NCBI GenBank assembly: GCA_964436315.1
Contig: CAYTCZ010000082.1
Location: forward strand, 1 to 18,273
From: CAYTCZ01 sp964436315
GTDB lineage: Bacteria; Actinomycetota; Thermoleophilia; Gaiellales; Gaiellaceae
Direction of reading: 5' to 3'
Length of the DNA: 18,273 bases
The notes beneath the pieces were generated by a model, which was given only the letters and a program-made list of their open reading frames with translations, made no database searches and was not told where the DNA came from. Position 1 is the first letter of the stretch, and each line of letters begins with the position of its first letter. Made by a program: the position numbers and the translations under genes. Of this stretch, positions 1 through 5,975 are shown in pieces.

Positions 1-82
1 CTCCCTGCGTCCTGGCCTCACGGCGTACATCGCACCCCGGCGACGAGGAGTCATTTGAAACGAGTTCTAACAGCGGCGCGCC
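1..82. other. Unassigned 3' flank of lon
   Basis: The 82 bases beyond the lon stop contain no recognisable gene or strong terminator hairpin. Any gene beginning here on the minus strand would run off the window. Confidence 0.5.
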
Positions 83-2503
83 CTACGCCTCACGCGCGCG
101 GGCCGCTTGCCGTTCCGCCGCAGGCGTGCCAGGTACAGCACCGATCGCGCCGTTGAATGCGGCCTCGATCACCTCATCGATCGAGTCGACAGCGATGAAC
201 TCCATCTCGATGCGAACGTCCTCGGGGAGCTCCTCGAGGTCGCCCTCGTTCTCCTTGGGGATGATCACCCGCGTGATCCCCGCGCGCTCGGCCGCGAGAG
301 CCTTCTCCTTCACGCCGCCGATCGGGAGCACCTGGCCGGTGAGCGTGATCTCGCCCGTCATCGCAACGTCTTCCGACACGGGCTGACCAGTTGCGAGCGA
401 GGCGAGCGCAGTGGCCATCGTGATTCCCGCCGAGGGGCCATCCTTTGGAACCGCTCCGGCCGGAACGTGAATGTGAACGTCGCGGTGCTCGAACCAATCG
501 CCCTCGGGGAGCCCGAGCTCGCGTCCGTGGCCACGAACCCACGAAAGCGCCGCCTGGGCCGATTCCTTCATCACGTCCCCGAGCTGCCCCGTGACGATGA
601 GTCGCCCCTCCCCCGGCATGGTCGTTGCCTCGACAAACAGAACGTCTCCACCGGTCGCAGTCACCGCCAAGCCAGTCGCGACCCCCGGATCCGACGTCCG
701 TTTCCGAACCTCGCCGGCAAAACGCCGGCGGCCCAGCCACTCCCGAATCCTCCGCTCGTTGATCCGCGAGCGTTTCAACTTTCCTTCGGCCGCCTGACGA
801 GCTGCTTTCCGGCAGATCGCAGCAATCTCGCGGTCGAGGTTCCGCACGCCGGCCTCGCGCGTGTACTCGCGGATTAGGAGCCGGAGACCTTTGTCCGTGA
901 AGACGAGCTGCTTCGGCTTAAGTCCGTGGGCTTCGAGCTGCTGGGGAACGAGGTAGCGGCGCGCGATCCCAACCTTCTCGTCCTCCGTGTACCCGGCGAG
1001 CGGAATGATCTCCATCCGGTCGCGGAGCGCCGGGGGCACCGTCTCGAGCTGGTTGGCCGTGCAGATGAACAGGATCTTCGAGAGGTCGAACGGGAGGTCG
1101 AGGTAGTGGTCGCGGAACGTGGAGTGCTGGGCAGGATCGAGTACCTCGAGCATGGCGCTCGACGGATCACCGCGGAAGTCCGAGCCCATCTTGTCGATCT
1201 CGTCGATCATGAAGACGGGGTTCTGGGACTCCGCGTCTCGGATCGCGCGGATGATCGTCCCCGGCATGGCACCGATGTAGGTTCGCCGGTGGCCGCGAAT
1301 CTCGGCCTCGTCGCGAACGCCGCCCACCGAGATTCTGACGAACTTCCGTCCGAGCGCACGGGCGATCGACTGGCCAAGTGAGGTCTTCCCGACGCCCGGA
1401 GGGCCCACGAAGCAGAGGATCTGGCCCGAGACCTCGCCCGTCAGTTTCGACACAGCAAGGTGCTCCAGGATCCGCTCCTTGATCTTGTCGAGGTCGTAAT
1501 GATCCTCGTCGAGCACCTTCCTCGCGTGCTCGAGATCGAGGTTGTCGTCCGTCGTGACGTTCCAGGGGAGCGACAGGATCCACTCGAGATACGTGCGGAT
1601 CACCCCGAACTCGGCCGCGGCCGGGGGGAGCTTCGCAAGCCGGTCCAGCTCCCGACGCGCCTGCTTCTCGGCATCTTCGGGCAGATCTACCTCTTCGATC
1701 CGCGCGCGCAACTCGGCGATCTCGGCTTGCTGCTCGTCGCCTTCGCCGAGCTCCTCCTGAATCGCCTTCATCTGCTGGCGGAGGATGTGCTCGCGCTGCG
1801 TCTTTTCGATCTCTTCCTGAACCTGTGACTGGATCTTGGTACCGAGCTCGAAAGTCTCGACCTCGCGGCCCAGGATCACCGAGAGCCGGCGCAGGCGATC
1901 CTCAACGTTGGTCTCCGCGAGAAGTTCTTGTTTCTCTTCGATCGGCAACCGCATCGTCGCCGCGATGAGGTTGGTAAGGGCTCCGGGACCATCGACGTTG
2001 ACGACGGCGAGCTTGAGCTCGTCGGGCAAGTTGGGTGCGAGATCGATGATGCGAGAGAACAGCGACTCGACGTTCCGTCCGAGCGCCTCGACCTCTTTCG
2101 ACTCGACGACAACGTCGGGATACTCGGCGAACTCTCCCGTGAGATACGGCTCGTCGCCCACAACGCGGACGAGTCGGATGCGCTGAAGGCCCTGGACGAC
2201 GATCCGGAGGGTCCCATCGGGGACGCGCATCATCCGCTGAACGACCGCGGCGACACCGACGTCGTAGATGTCGTCGGCCGAGCGCGCCTCGCCCTCGGCC
2301 TCCTTCATCGCCACGAGCGCGATCATCTGATCGCCTTCGACCGCATCATCGACCAGGCGGACCGAGCGCTCCTGCCCGACGGCGAGAGGGGCGATGGACT
2401 CGGGAAAGACGACCGCTTCCCGGAGCGGCAGGATGGCCAGGCTGTCCGGCAGACTCTCGGGGAGTCCCTCGGGCGTTTCGATCGTTTGCTCGACCTCGCT
2501 CAC
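83..2503 (-). CDS. lon: ATP-dependent protease Lon (LonA type)
   Basis: Cytoplasmic ATP-dependent serine protease that degrades misfolded and regulatory proteins. At 806 aa it has the usual LonA length and all three parts: an N-terminal substrate-binding LAN domain (about residues 22-210, beginning LAILPLREAVVFP), a coiled-coil linker, an AAA+ module with Walker A GPPGVGKTS (about 366-374) and Walker B FMIDEIDK, and a C-terminal protease domain. The catalytic pair by alignment with E. coli Lon is Ser691 in DGPSAG and Lys734 in GGVKEK. The start is GTG at 2503; the GTGA overlaps the stop of the upstream hsp20 gene by 4 nt, so the two are very probably translationally coupled. No key residue is missing. 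The assignment is secure. Confidence 0.98.
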   Translation of the reverse strand: MSEVEQTIETPEGLPESLPDSLAILPLREAVVFPESIAPLAVGQERSVRLVDDAVEGDQMIALVAMKEAEGEARSADDIYDVGVAAVVQRMMRVPDGTLRIVVQGLQRIRLVRVVGDEPYLTGEFAEYPDVVVESKEVEALGRNVESLFSRIIDLAPNLPDELKLAVVNVDGPGALTNLIAATMRLPIEEKQELLAETNVEDRLRRLSVILGREVETFELGTKIQSQVQEEIEKTQREHILRQQMKAIQEELGEGDEQQAEIAELRARIEEVDLPEDAEKQARRELDRLAKLPPAAAEFGVIRTYLEWILSLPWNVTTDDNLDLEHARKVLDEDHYDLDKIKERILEHLAVSKLTGEVSGQILCFVGPPGVGKTSLGQSIARALGRKFVRISVGGVRDEAEIRGHRRTYIGAMPGTIIRAIRDAESQNPVFMIDEIDKMGSDFRGDPSSAMLEVLDPAQHSTFRDHYLDLPFDLSKILFICTANQLETVPPALRDRMEIIPLAGYTEDEKVGIARRYLVPQQLEAHGLKPKQLVFTDKGLRLLIREYTREAGVRNLDREIAAICRKAARQAAEGKLKRSRINERRIREWLGRRRFAGEVRKRTSDPGVATGLAVTATGGDVLFVEATTMPGEGRLIVTGQLGDVMKESAQAALSWVRGHGRELGLPEGDWFEHRDVHIHVPAGAVPKDGPSAGITMATALASLATGQPVSEDVAMTGEITLTGQVLPIGGVKEKALAAERAGITRVIIPKENEGDLEELPEDVRIEMEFIAVDSIDEVIEAAFNGAIGAVPGTPAAERQAARAREA

Positions 2504-2937
2504 TGCCGCAAGGTTGAGATCGGCACCTGGACCGGCCCGGACGACCGGGTCGCCACCGGCAAGACGACCGTCAGGAGCCCGTCCACGAAGTTTGCCGTCG
2601 CCGATGCGGAGTCAACGGGCTCGGCGATCGGCACCCGCCGTTCGAACGTTCCCTGGATGATCTCCATGATCTGGTACGTACGTCGCATCGAGGCGTGGTG
2701 TGATCGGGTGCCCGTGATGATCAATCCGCCTTCGACGACCTCGAGCTCGACGTCTTCCGGGCGGACGCCGGCGAGCTCGGCGACCACGGTGATCGTCGGA
2801 GGATCGTCGGTGCGGAAGACATCGACAGGCGGTCGAAACGCGCGACGACGGGCTACAAGTCGCGGCATCTGGGACAGGTTGTTGAACAGCTCGTCCACTT
2901 CGTCCATTAGCCGCTTGATGTCTCGGCCCTCGGCCAT
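2500..2937 (-). CDS. Hsp20/alpha-crystallin small heat-shock protein
   Basis: ATP-independent holdase chaperone that binds unfolding proteins in the cytoplasm. The 145-aa product carries an alpha-crystallin domain at about residues 37-130, with the conserved core A-x-F-x-D-G-L-L-T (ANFVDGLLTVVLP) and a C-terminal I-x-I-like tail motif (VPI) used for oligomer assembly. The ATG start at 2937 has only a weak upstream Shine-Dalgarno. Its TGA stop overlaps the GTG start of lon by 4 nt, so holdase and protease are made from one mRNA. The inferred logic is that Hsp20 keeps damaged proteins soluble and Lon removes them. The upstream region carries a CCGTAAC direct repeat, but no CIRCE or HAIR operator was seen. 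Confidence 0.93.
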   Translation of the reverse strand: MAEGRDIKRLMDEVDELFNNLSQMPRLVARRRAFRPPVDVFRTDDPPTITVVAELAGVRPEDVELEVVEGGLIITGTRSHHASMRRTYQIMEIIQGTFERRVPIAEPVDSASATANFVDGLLTVVLPVATRSSGPVQVPISTLRQ

Positions 2938-2981
2938 TGCTCAATCGTAGCGCTAGACGGCCACTCGAAAATCGGCGGGAT

Positions 2982-2998
2982 CCGTAACTTCCCGTAAC
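2982..2998. promoter_or_regulatory. Tandem CCGTAAC repeat upstream of hsp20-lon
   Basis: The heptamer CCGTAAC occurs at 2982-2988 and 2992-2998, exactly 10 bp (one helical turn) apart, and 45-61 bp upstream of the hsp20 start. On the transcribed strand it reads GTTACGG twice. This position and phasing suit a binding site for a transcription factor or an alternative sigma factor, but no known operator was recognised. Confidence 0.3.
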
Positions 2999-3078
2999 GT
3001 CGTTCAGCGTCTCCTCGGATGCCTGAAGCCTGGCCATCTGCGACGCTCGAGCGGAGATCAGGTCGCCCTCGGGTTCGG

Positions 3079-3107
3079 AGGCCCTCGAGGGCGGCCTTTC
3101 TCCTTTT
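3079..3107 (+). terminator. Possible hairpin terminator in the usp-hsp20 gap
   Basis: A perfect 12-bp palindrome, GCCCTCGAGGGC (3081-3092), is followed by GGCC and then a pyrimidine-rich, T-rich tract (TTTCTCCTTTT). It resembles an intrinsic terminator on the plus strand, yet no plus-strand gene precedes it. It might stop antisense transcription, or be only an mRNA hairpin at the 3' end of the minus-strand usp transcript. Confidence 0.3.
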
Positions 3108-3293
3108 AGGTGGCCTCCCCGGTGGGTAACACGCACACCTTTCCGGCTGCAAACCGTCGCAGGCCAGCGTCCTCAGTCGCGCCCATATTCCAACCACTAT
3201 GAACGCTCCTTGCGTCCTTGGCCTGCTCGGTTTTCGCGCGGCCAGATGCACGCGTACCCACCCGGGGCGACCACTTCTATCGCGAATAAGTTG

Positions 3294-4049
3294 TCAGCTT
3301 CGCACCACGAGGACCGCGGCCTCGGCCTGATGCGCCACGCGCTCGCTGACGCTCCCGAGCGCCCGAAGCCCGTGGAGGCCCCGGCTCCCCACCACCAGGA
3401 GATCGGATGGCTGTGCTTTCTGTGTCAAGGCCTCGACCGGCGATGCATCCACGACCTCGACCTCGAGCGCCTCTTCCGTCTTCTCTCGGTCGAGTGCCTT
3501 GCCTCCCGTGGCCGTAACTCCAGTGATCGGGACGGAAAGACGTTCTGCGAGTTCCCGCGCGGTCTGGGCGGCGGCTTGGGATTCGGGCGATCCGTCGATC
3601 CCAACGACGACTGACCGTGGAAAGCGCGCAGGCTCGATGCCGGCACGCGAGACGAAGACCGAGCAGGGAGCATCATGGAGCATCGCCGTCATTACGCTTC
3701 CCATGAGGATTCCGGCGCCGCGACGGTGACCGTGGGAACCGACGACAAGAAGCGTTGCATCTGTCCGCTCGATCTCCTCGAGCAGCGTCGGAATCGGTCT
3801 CCCGCTCACGCGTATCCGCTCGACTGATGTCAGCGCCTCCGTGACCTCGTCAAGGCGATTCCGGACGCCTTGTTCGAGCTGATCGAGAGCGTCCGACGCG
3901 ACGAAGCCTGCCTGCGCAATGACTCCGGTGTCGACCACGCCAACGGCGATCAGCCTCGCGTCGTCGGGAAGGAGACGGGAAACGAGAACTGCCGCATCGA
4001 CGCTCTCTTGCGACTCATCAATACCGGCTACAACACGCTGGAAGGCCAC
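3294..4049 (-). CDS. Universal stress protein, tandem two-domain
   Basis: Cytoplasmic UspA-family protein of 251 aa with two Usp domains in tandem (about 1-125 and 126-251). Domain 1 starts VVAGIDES and has a complete nucleotide-binding signature G-2x-G-9x-G-S (GSHGHRRGAGILMGS). Domain 2 starts VVVGIDGS and has a shorter loop, GSRGLHGLRALGS, two residues less than the canonical spacing. The two domains may therefore differ in ATP binding. The start is GTG at 4049. Two-domain Usps are typical of actinobacteria, where they are often linked to hypoxia or stationary-phase responses; the precise role here is unknown. It is divergent from msrA across a 136-bp shared promoter region. Confidence 0.93.
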   Translation of the reverse strand: MAFQRVVAGIDESQESVDAAVLVSRLLPDDARLIAVGVVDTGVIAQAGFVASDALDQLEQGVRNRLDEVTEALTSVERIRVSGRPIPTLLEEIERTDATLLVVGSHGHRRGAGILMGSVMTAMLHDAPCSVFVSRAGIEPARFPRSVVVGIDGSPESQAAAQTARELAERLSVPITGVTATGGKALDREKTEEALEVEVVDASPVEALTQKAQPSDLLVVGSRGLHGLRALGSVSERVAHQAEAAVLVVRS

Positions 4050-4062
4050 GCCTGCAGGCTAA

Positions 4063-4072
4063 CTGACGTCAG
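4063..4072. promoter_or_regulatory. Palindrome CTGACGTCAG between usp and msrA
   Basis: A perfect 10-bp palindrome (ATF/CRE-like core TGACGTCA) lies 14-23 bp upstream of the usp GTG start, within the divergent usp/msrA promoter region. Its position suits an operator for usp. A 10-bp palindrome can also arise by chance. Confidence 0.3.
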
Positions 4073-4094
4073 CCCACTCCCCTCCGCGGGGCTA

Positions 4095-4132
4095 CGGATC
4101 GCGCCGCGTGCGAAGCCGCGGATTGCGCCGCG
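4095..4132. repeat. Direct 14-bp repeat in the usp-msrA promoter region
   Basis: CGGATCGCGCCGCG (4095-4108) and CGGATTGCGCCGCG (4119-4132) differ at one base and are 24 bp apart. They lie 54-91 bp upstream of the msrA start, where tandem activator or repressor sites could sit. A small hairpin, CTACCG-TTTG-CGGTAG (4149-4164), follows in the likely leader. Confidence 0.35.
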
Positions 4133-4173
4133 GGGAACCTACATCGCGCTACCGTTTGCGGTAGGAGACGGCG

Positions 4174-4180
4174 AAGGAGG
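4174..4180 (+). promoter_or_regulatory. Strong ribosome binding site of msrA
   Basis: AAGGAGG, five bases before the ATG at 4186, is a near-perfect anti-Shine-Dalgarno match and fixes the msrA start. Confidence 0.8.
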
Positions 4181-4185
4181 ATTGC

Positions 4186-4653
4186 ATGGCCAAGGCATCG
4201 TTTGCCGCTGGATGTTTCTGGGGCATCGAATCGGCGTATCGGAAGATCCCCGGCGTCACCACGACTGCTGTCGGATATGAGGGTGGAACGACCGAAGATC
4301 CGACGTACGAACAGGTATGCACCGGCAATACCGGCCACGCGGAGACCGTCGAGGTCGACTACGACCCGGAGCAGGTCTCGTACGAGGAGTTGCTTGACAC
4401 CTTCTGGGAGGTCCACGATCCAACCAGCCTGAATCGCCAGGGGTGGGACGTCGGAACCCAGTATCGCTCGGCCATCTTCTTCCATACCCCCGAGCAGGAA
4501 GCGGCAGCGATCGCCTCACGGGACGCCTACCAGGAGAAGGTCGGTCGGCAAATCGTCACCGAGATAGTTCCAGCGGAAGACTTCTACCGAGCCGAGGAAT
4601 ACCACCAGCAGTACGAGGAGAAGAAGAAGGGCCTGTTCGCGCGGCTTCGCTGA
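4186..4653 (+). CDS. msrA: Peptide-methionine (S)-S-oxide reductase MsrA
   Basis: Reduces methionine-S-sulfoxide in free or protein-bound form, repairing oxidative damage with thioredoxin-type reductants. The 155-aa product opens with the active-site motif GCFWG, with nucleophile Cys10, and keeps the family motifs GYEGG, TGHAE, DP-x-SLNRQG-D-G-QYRSAIF and EDFYRAEEYHQQY. Only one other cysteine is visible (Cys45, in YEQVCTG); the C-terminal recycling cysteines of the E. coli enzyme are absent, so regeneration may rely on Cys45 or go directly through an external thiol. It is a single gene closed by a hairpin. Its place between two usp genes fits an oxidative-stress block. Confidence 0.97.
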   Translation: MAKASFAAGCFWGIESAYRKIPGVTTTAVGYEGGTTEDPTYEQVCTGNTGHAETVEVDYDPEQVSYEELLDTFWEVHDPTSLNRQGWDVGTQYRSAIFFHTPEQEAAAIASRDAYQEKVGRQIVTEIVPAEDFYRAEEYHQQYEEKKKGLFARLR

Positions 4654-4656
4654 GAG

Positions 4657-4674
4657 TCTCGGCTTTAGCCGAGA
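4657..4674. terminator. Hairpin between convergent msrA and usp
   Basis: TCTCGGCT-TT-AGCCGAGA forms an 8-bp perfect inverted repeat just after the msrA stop, in the 52-bp gap before the convergent usp gene. It has only a weak T content after the stem (AATTCT), so it is a plausible bidirectional terminator rather than a classic one. Confidence 0.5.
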
Positions 4675-4705
4675 AATTCTAAGAACTGCCCCAAGAGATA
4701 GGCGG

Positions 4706-5176
4706 CTACCCGTCGCCTTCGGGCGGTGGGACGATCACAACTGGACAGCGGGCATGCCGGAGACATTCATCCCCGGCCGAGCCGGTCAGTCGCGCTCGGA
4801 CACCGCCTTCCCTGCGGGATCCGAGAACGAGGAGATCGGCCGAATCCGAGGCATCGATGAGCGCCCGCGCAGGATGGGCATGCTCCACGAGTGTCGGTTG
4901 AAGGTCTATCCCGTTGACGCCCTCGAGCGCGCGGGACAGGATCTCTCTCGCTTCACTCTCGTAGCGACTGTGTTCCTCGTCGAAGTCGGGCTCGTGGATT
5001 ACAGCCCGACCGAGAACGCCAGCTTCCGGCAGACCTGCGGTAAGTGGCATCGTCCACACGTGTAGGACCTGTAAGGTCGCGCCTCGGAGTTTTGCCTCTT
5101 CCGCGGCCCAGGTGACGGCGGCCCGGGCACCCGCCGAGTCGTCCACTCCCACTACGATCAAACCGCTGTCAGCCAC
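4706..5176 (-). CDS. Universal stress protein, single domain
   Basis: UspA-family protein of 156 aa when started at GTG 5176; a longer frame reaches 5224 but adds a cysteine/arginine-rich, non-homologous extension. The N-terminal VVGVDDSAGARAAVTWA is the typical Usp beta1-alpha1 start. The C-terminal nucleotide loop GSRREGGVRARLTGS has the right length, but arginine replaces the second conserved glycine, so ATP binding may be altered. The extension EGVNGIDLQPTLVEHAHPARAL matches the usual Usp beta3 region with the HPA motif. A TATACT -10-like box sits just before the GTG, suggesting leaderless translation. It converges on msrA and is divergent from the unknown gene pair at 5305. Confidence 0.92.
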   Translation of the reverse strand: MADSGLIVVGVDDSAGARAAVTWAAEEAKLRGATLQVLHVWTMPLTAGLPEAGVLGRAVIHEPDFDEEHSRYESEAREILSRALEGVNGIDLQPTLVEHAHPARALIDASDSADLLVLGSRREGGVRARLTGSAGDECLRHARCPVVIVPPPEGDG

Positions 5177-5182
5177 GACGCG

Positions 5183-5188
5183 AGTATA
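5183..5188 (-). promoter_or_regulatory. TATACT -10 box for a leaderless usp transcript
   Basis: On the minus strand TATACT ends seven bases before the GTG at 5176, so transcription would begin at or next to the start codon. No convincing -35 box is visible. This supports the shorter start for the usp gene. Confidence 0.45.
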
Positions 5189-5304
5189 AGTCGGGCACAG
5201 CCGAGCTCTGCACTGCGGCTCCATGGCGGCCTACGGGTTTATCCGGACATCGTTTCGGCGGAAGCACTGATGTGTGAATTCGATGCGGAGCGCACCATGC
5301 GAGC

Positions 5305-5619
5305 GTGGAGAGTTACGCCGTCACGTGGCGAGAGCCCGCTCGTCCCGTTTACGCAGGCAAGCTCGAGCTCGAGAAGGAGTATCTGCGGTTTGAAGGCGCC
5401 GCCTCACCCAGGCGTCTTCTCGATCAGAAGATTCTCTACCGTGATCTCGAGTCAGTCGAGGTCGGGCGCGGGCGCATGGTGGCGGGGGGAGCACGGCGAA
5501 CGCTCGTACTCAAGTCCCGCTTCGGAAGTCCGATTCTCATCGAGAGCGTCGCCGGTCTTGGAACCTTGACCGAGATGGCCGCGCGCATCGGGCCGGTATC
5601 AGGCACGATGACCGCATGA
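5305..5619 (+). CDS. Small PH-like protein of unknown function
   Basis: A 104-aa soluble protein starting at GTG 5305. I do not recognise a named family. The alternating strands (VYAGKLELEKEYLRFEG, then ILYRDLESVEVG, RTLVLKSRFGSPILIES) ending in one helix (LGTLTEMAARIG) resemble small bacterial pleckstrin-homology-like or GRAM-like domains, as in proteins whose text reads 'Y-G-L-x-L-x-x-x-x-L-x-F-E-G'. That fold call is inference. Its last four bases overlap the ATG of the next gene (ATGA, 5616-5619), so the two are coupled and probably act together. No signal peptide or membrane segment is seen. No clear Shine-Dalgarno precedes the GTG. Confidence 0.75.
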   Translation: MESYAVTWREPARPVYAGKLELEKEYLRFEGAASPRRLLDQKILYRDLESVEVGRGRMVAGGARRTLVLKSRFGSPILIESVAGLGTLTEMAARIGPVSGTMTA

Positions 5620-5915
5620 GCAGGCTCCTTGTCGTCGCCCCGCTGAAGGAAGGGGCCAGAGACCAGGCCCACGAACTTCTCCAGCAGGGGCCTCCGTTCG
5701 AACTCGACGCCACGCCGCTCGAACAGCACGCGGTGTTCCTGACAGATCGCGAGGTGGTCTTTCTGTTCGAAGGCCCGGAGGTCCGCGACACTGTTCAGCG
5801 CCTCGCGCAAGATCCAGGCGTGTGGCGTACGGCCGCGGCCTGGAGGTCGTGCCTCGCGGGACGTCCTCGCCTCGCGGACAGCGCGTACGACTGGGTAAGG
5901 GGGTCAGGTCTCTAA
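5616..5915 (+). CDS. Small conserved protein of unknown function, 3' end altered by palindrome
   Basis: A 99-aa protein, ATG start overlapping the previous stop by 4 nt. The N-terminus LLVVAPLKEGARDQAHELL and the later EVVFLFEGPEVRDTVQRL suggest a ferredoxin-like alpha/beta fold of the dimeric-barrel type; no catalytic motif is visible. The final five codons (GSGL and stop) lie within the 52-bp palindrome at 5900-5951, so the native C-terminus was probably replaced after W93 or so when the repeat inserted. The conserved core appears complete, so the product may still be functional. Its coupling with the PH-like gene suggests a shared, unknown role. Confidence 0.75.
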   Translation: MSRLLVVAPLKEGARDQAHELLQQGPPFELDATPLEQHAVFLTDREVVFLFEGPEVRDTVQRLAQDPGVWRTAAAWRSCLAGRPRLADSAYDWVRGSGL

Positions 5916-5951
5916 TGTTGCAGCTAGCTGCAACATTAGAGACCTGACCCC
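5900..5951. repeat. Perfect 52-bp palindrome (MITE/REP-like)
   Basis: The two 26-bp arms are exact reverse complements with no spacer; the outer ends read GGGGTCAGGTCTC and the centre is CAGCTAGCTG. Perfect symmetry breaks at 5899/5952. In RNA it would form a long stem with a tetraloop-sized tip. Outer motifs of this GGGGTCAGGTCT type are, from memory, common beside IS200-like REP-associated tyrosine transposases, so a dispersed non-autonomous element is likely. No target duplication was seen. It supplies the stop codon of the upstream gene and sits 24 bp before the ABC ATPase start, so it could also act as a terminator. Confidence 0.85.
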
Positions 5952-5975
5952 GCCTCGCTTCGACATCATTCATTC

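Larger units (their letters stand above)
2938..3293. other. Intergenic region between usp and hsp20
   Basis: This 356-bp stretch separates two genes read leftwards. It holds the CCGTAAC direct repeat near hsp20 and the GC palindrome at 3081-3092. No credible coding sequence was found: the open frames here have no family resemblance and arginine/serine-rich composition typical of shadow frames. Presumably it contains the 3' end of the usp transcript and the hsp20-lon promoter. Confidence 0.6.

Noticed and set aside
107..877. 256-aa plus-strand frame
   Set aside because: It is antisense to the lon protease domain, has no recognisable motif and has shadow-like Arg/Leu composition.
1928..2950. 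340-aa plus-strand frame across lon and hsp20
   Set aside because: Antisense to two securely identified genes; no family resemblance.
2938..3293. CIRCE or HAIR heat-shock operator
   Set aside because: Neither TTAGCACTC-N9-GAGTGCTAA nor CTTGAGT-N7-ACTCAAG, nor a close variant, is visible.
5900..5951. Complete insertion sequence
   Set aside because: No transposase gene lies in or near the palindrome, and no target duplication is seen; only the repeat itself is supported.
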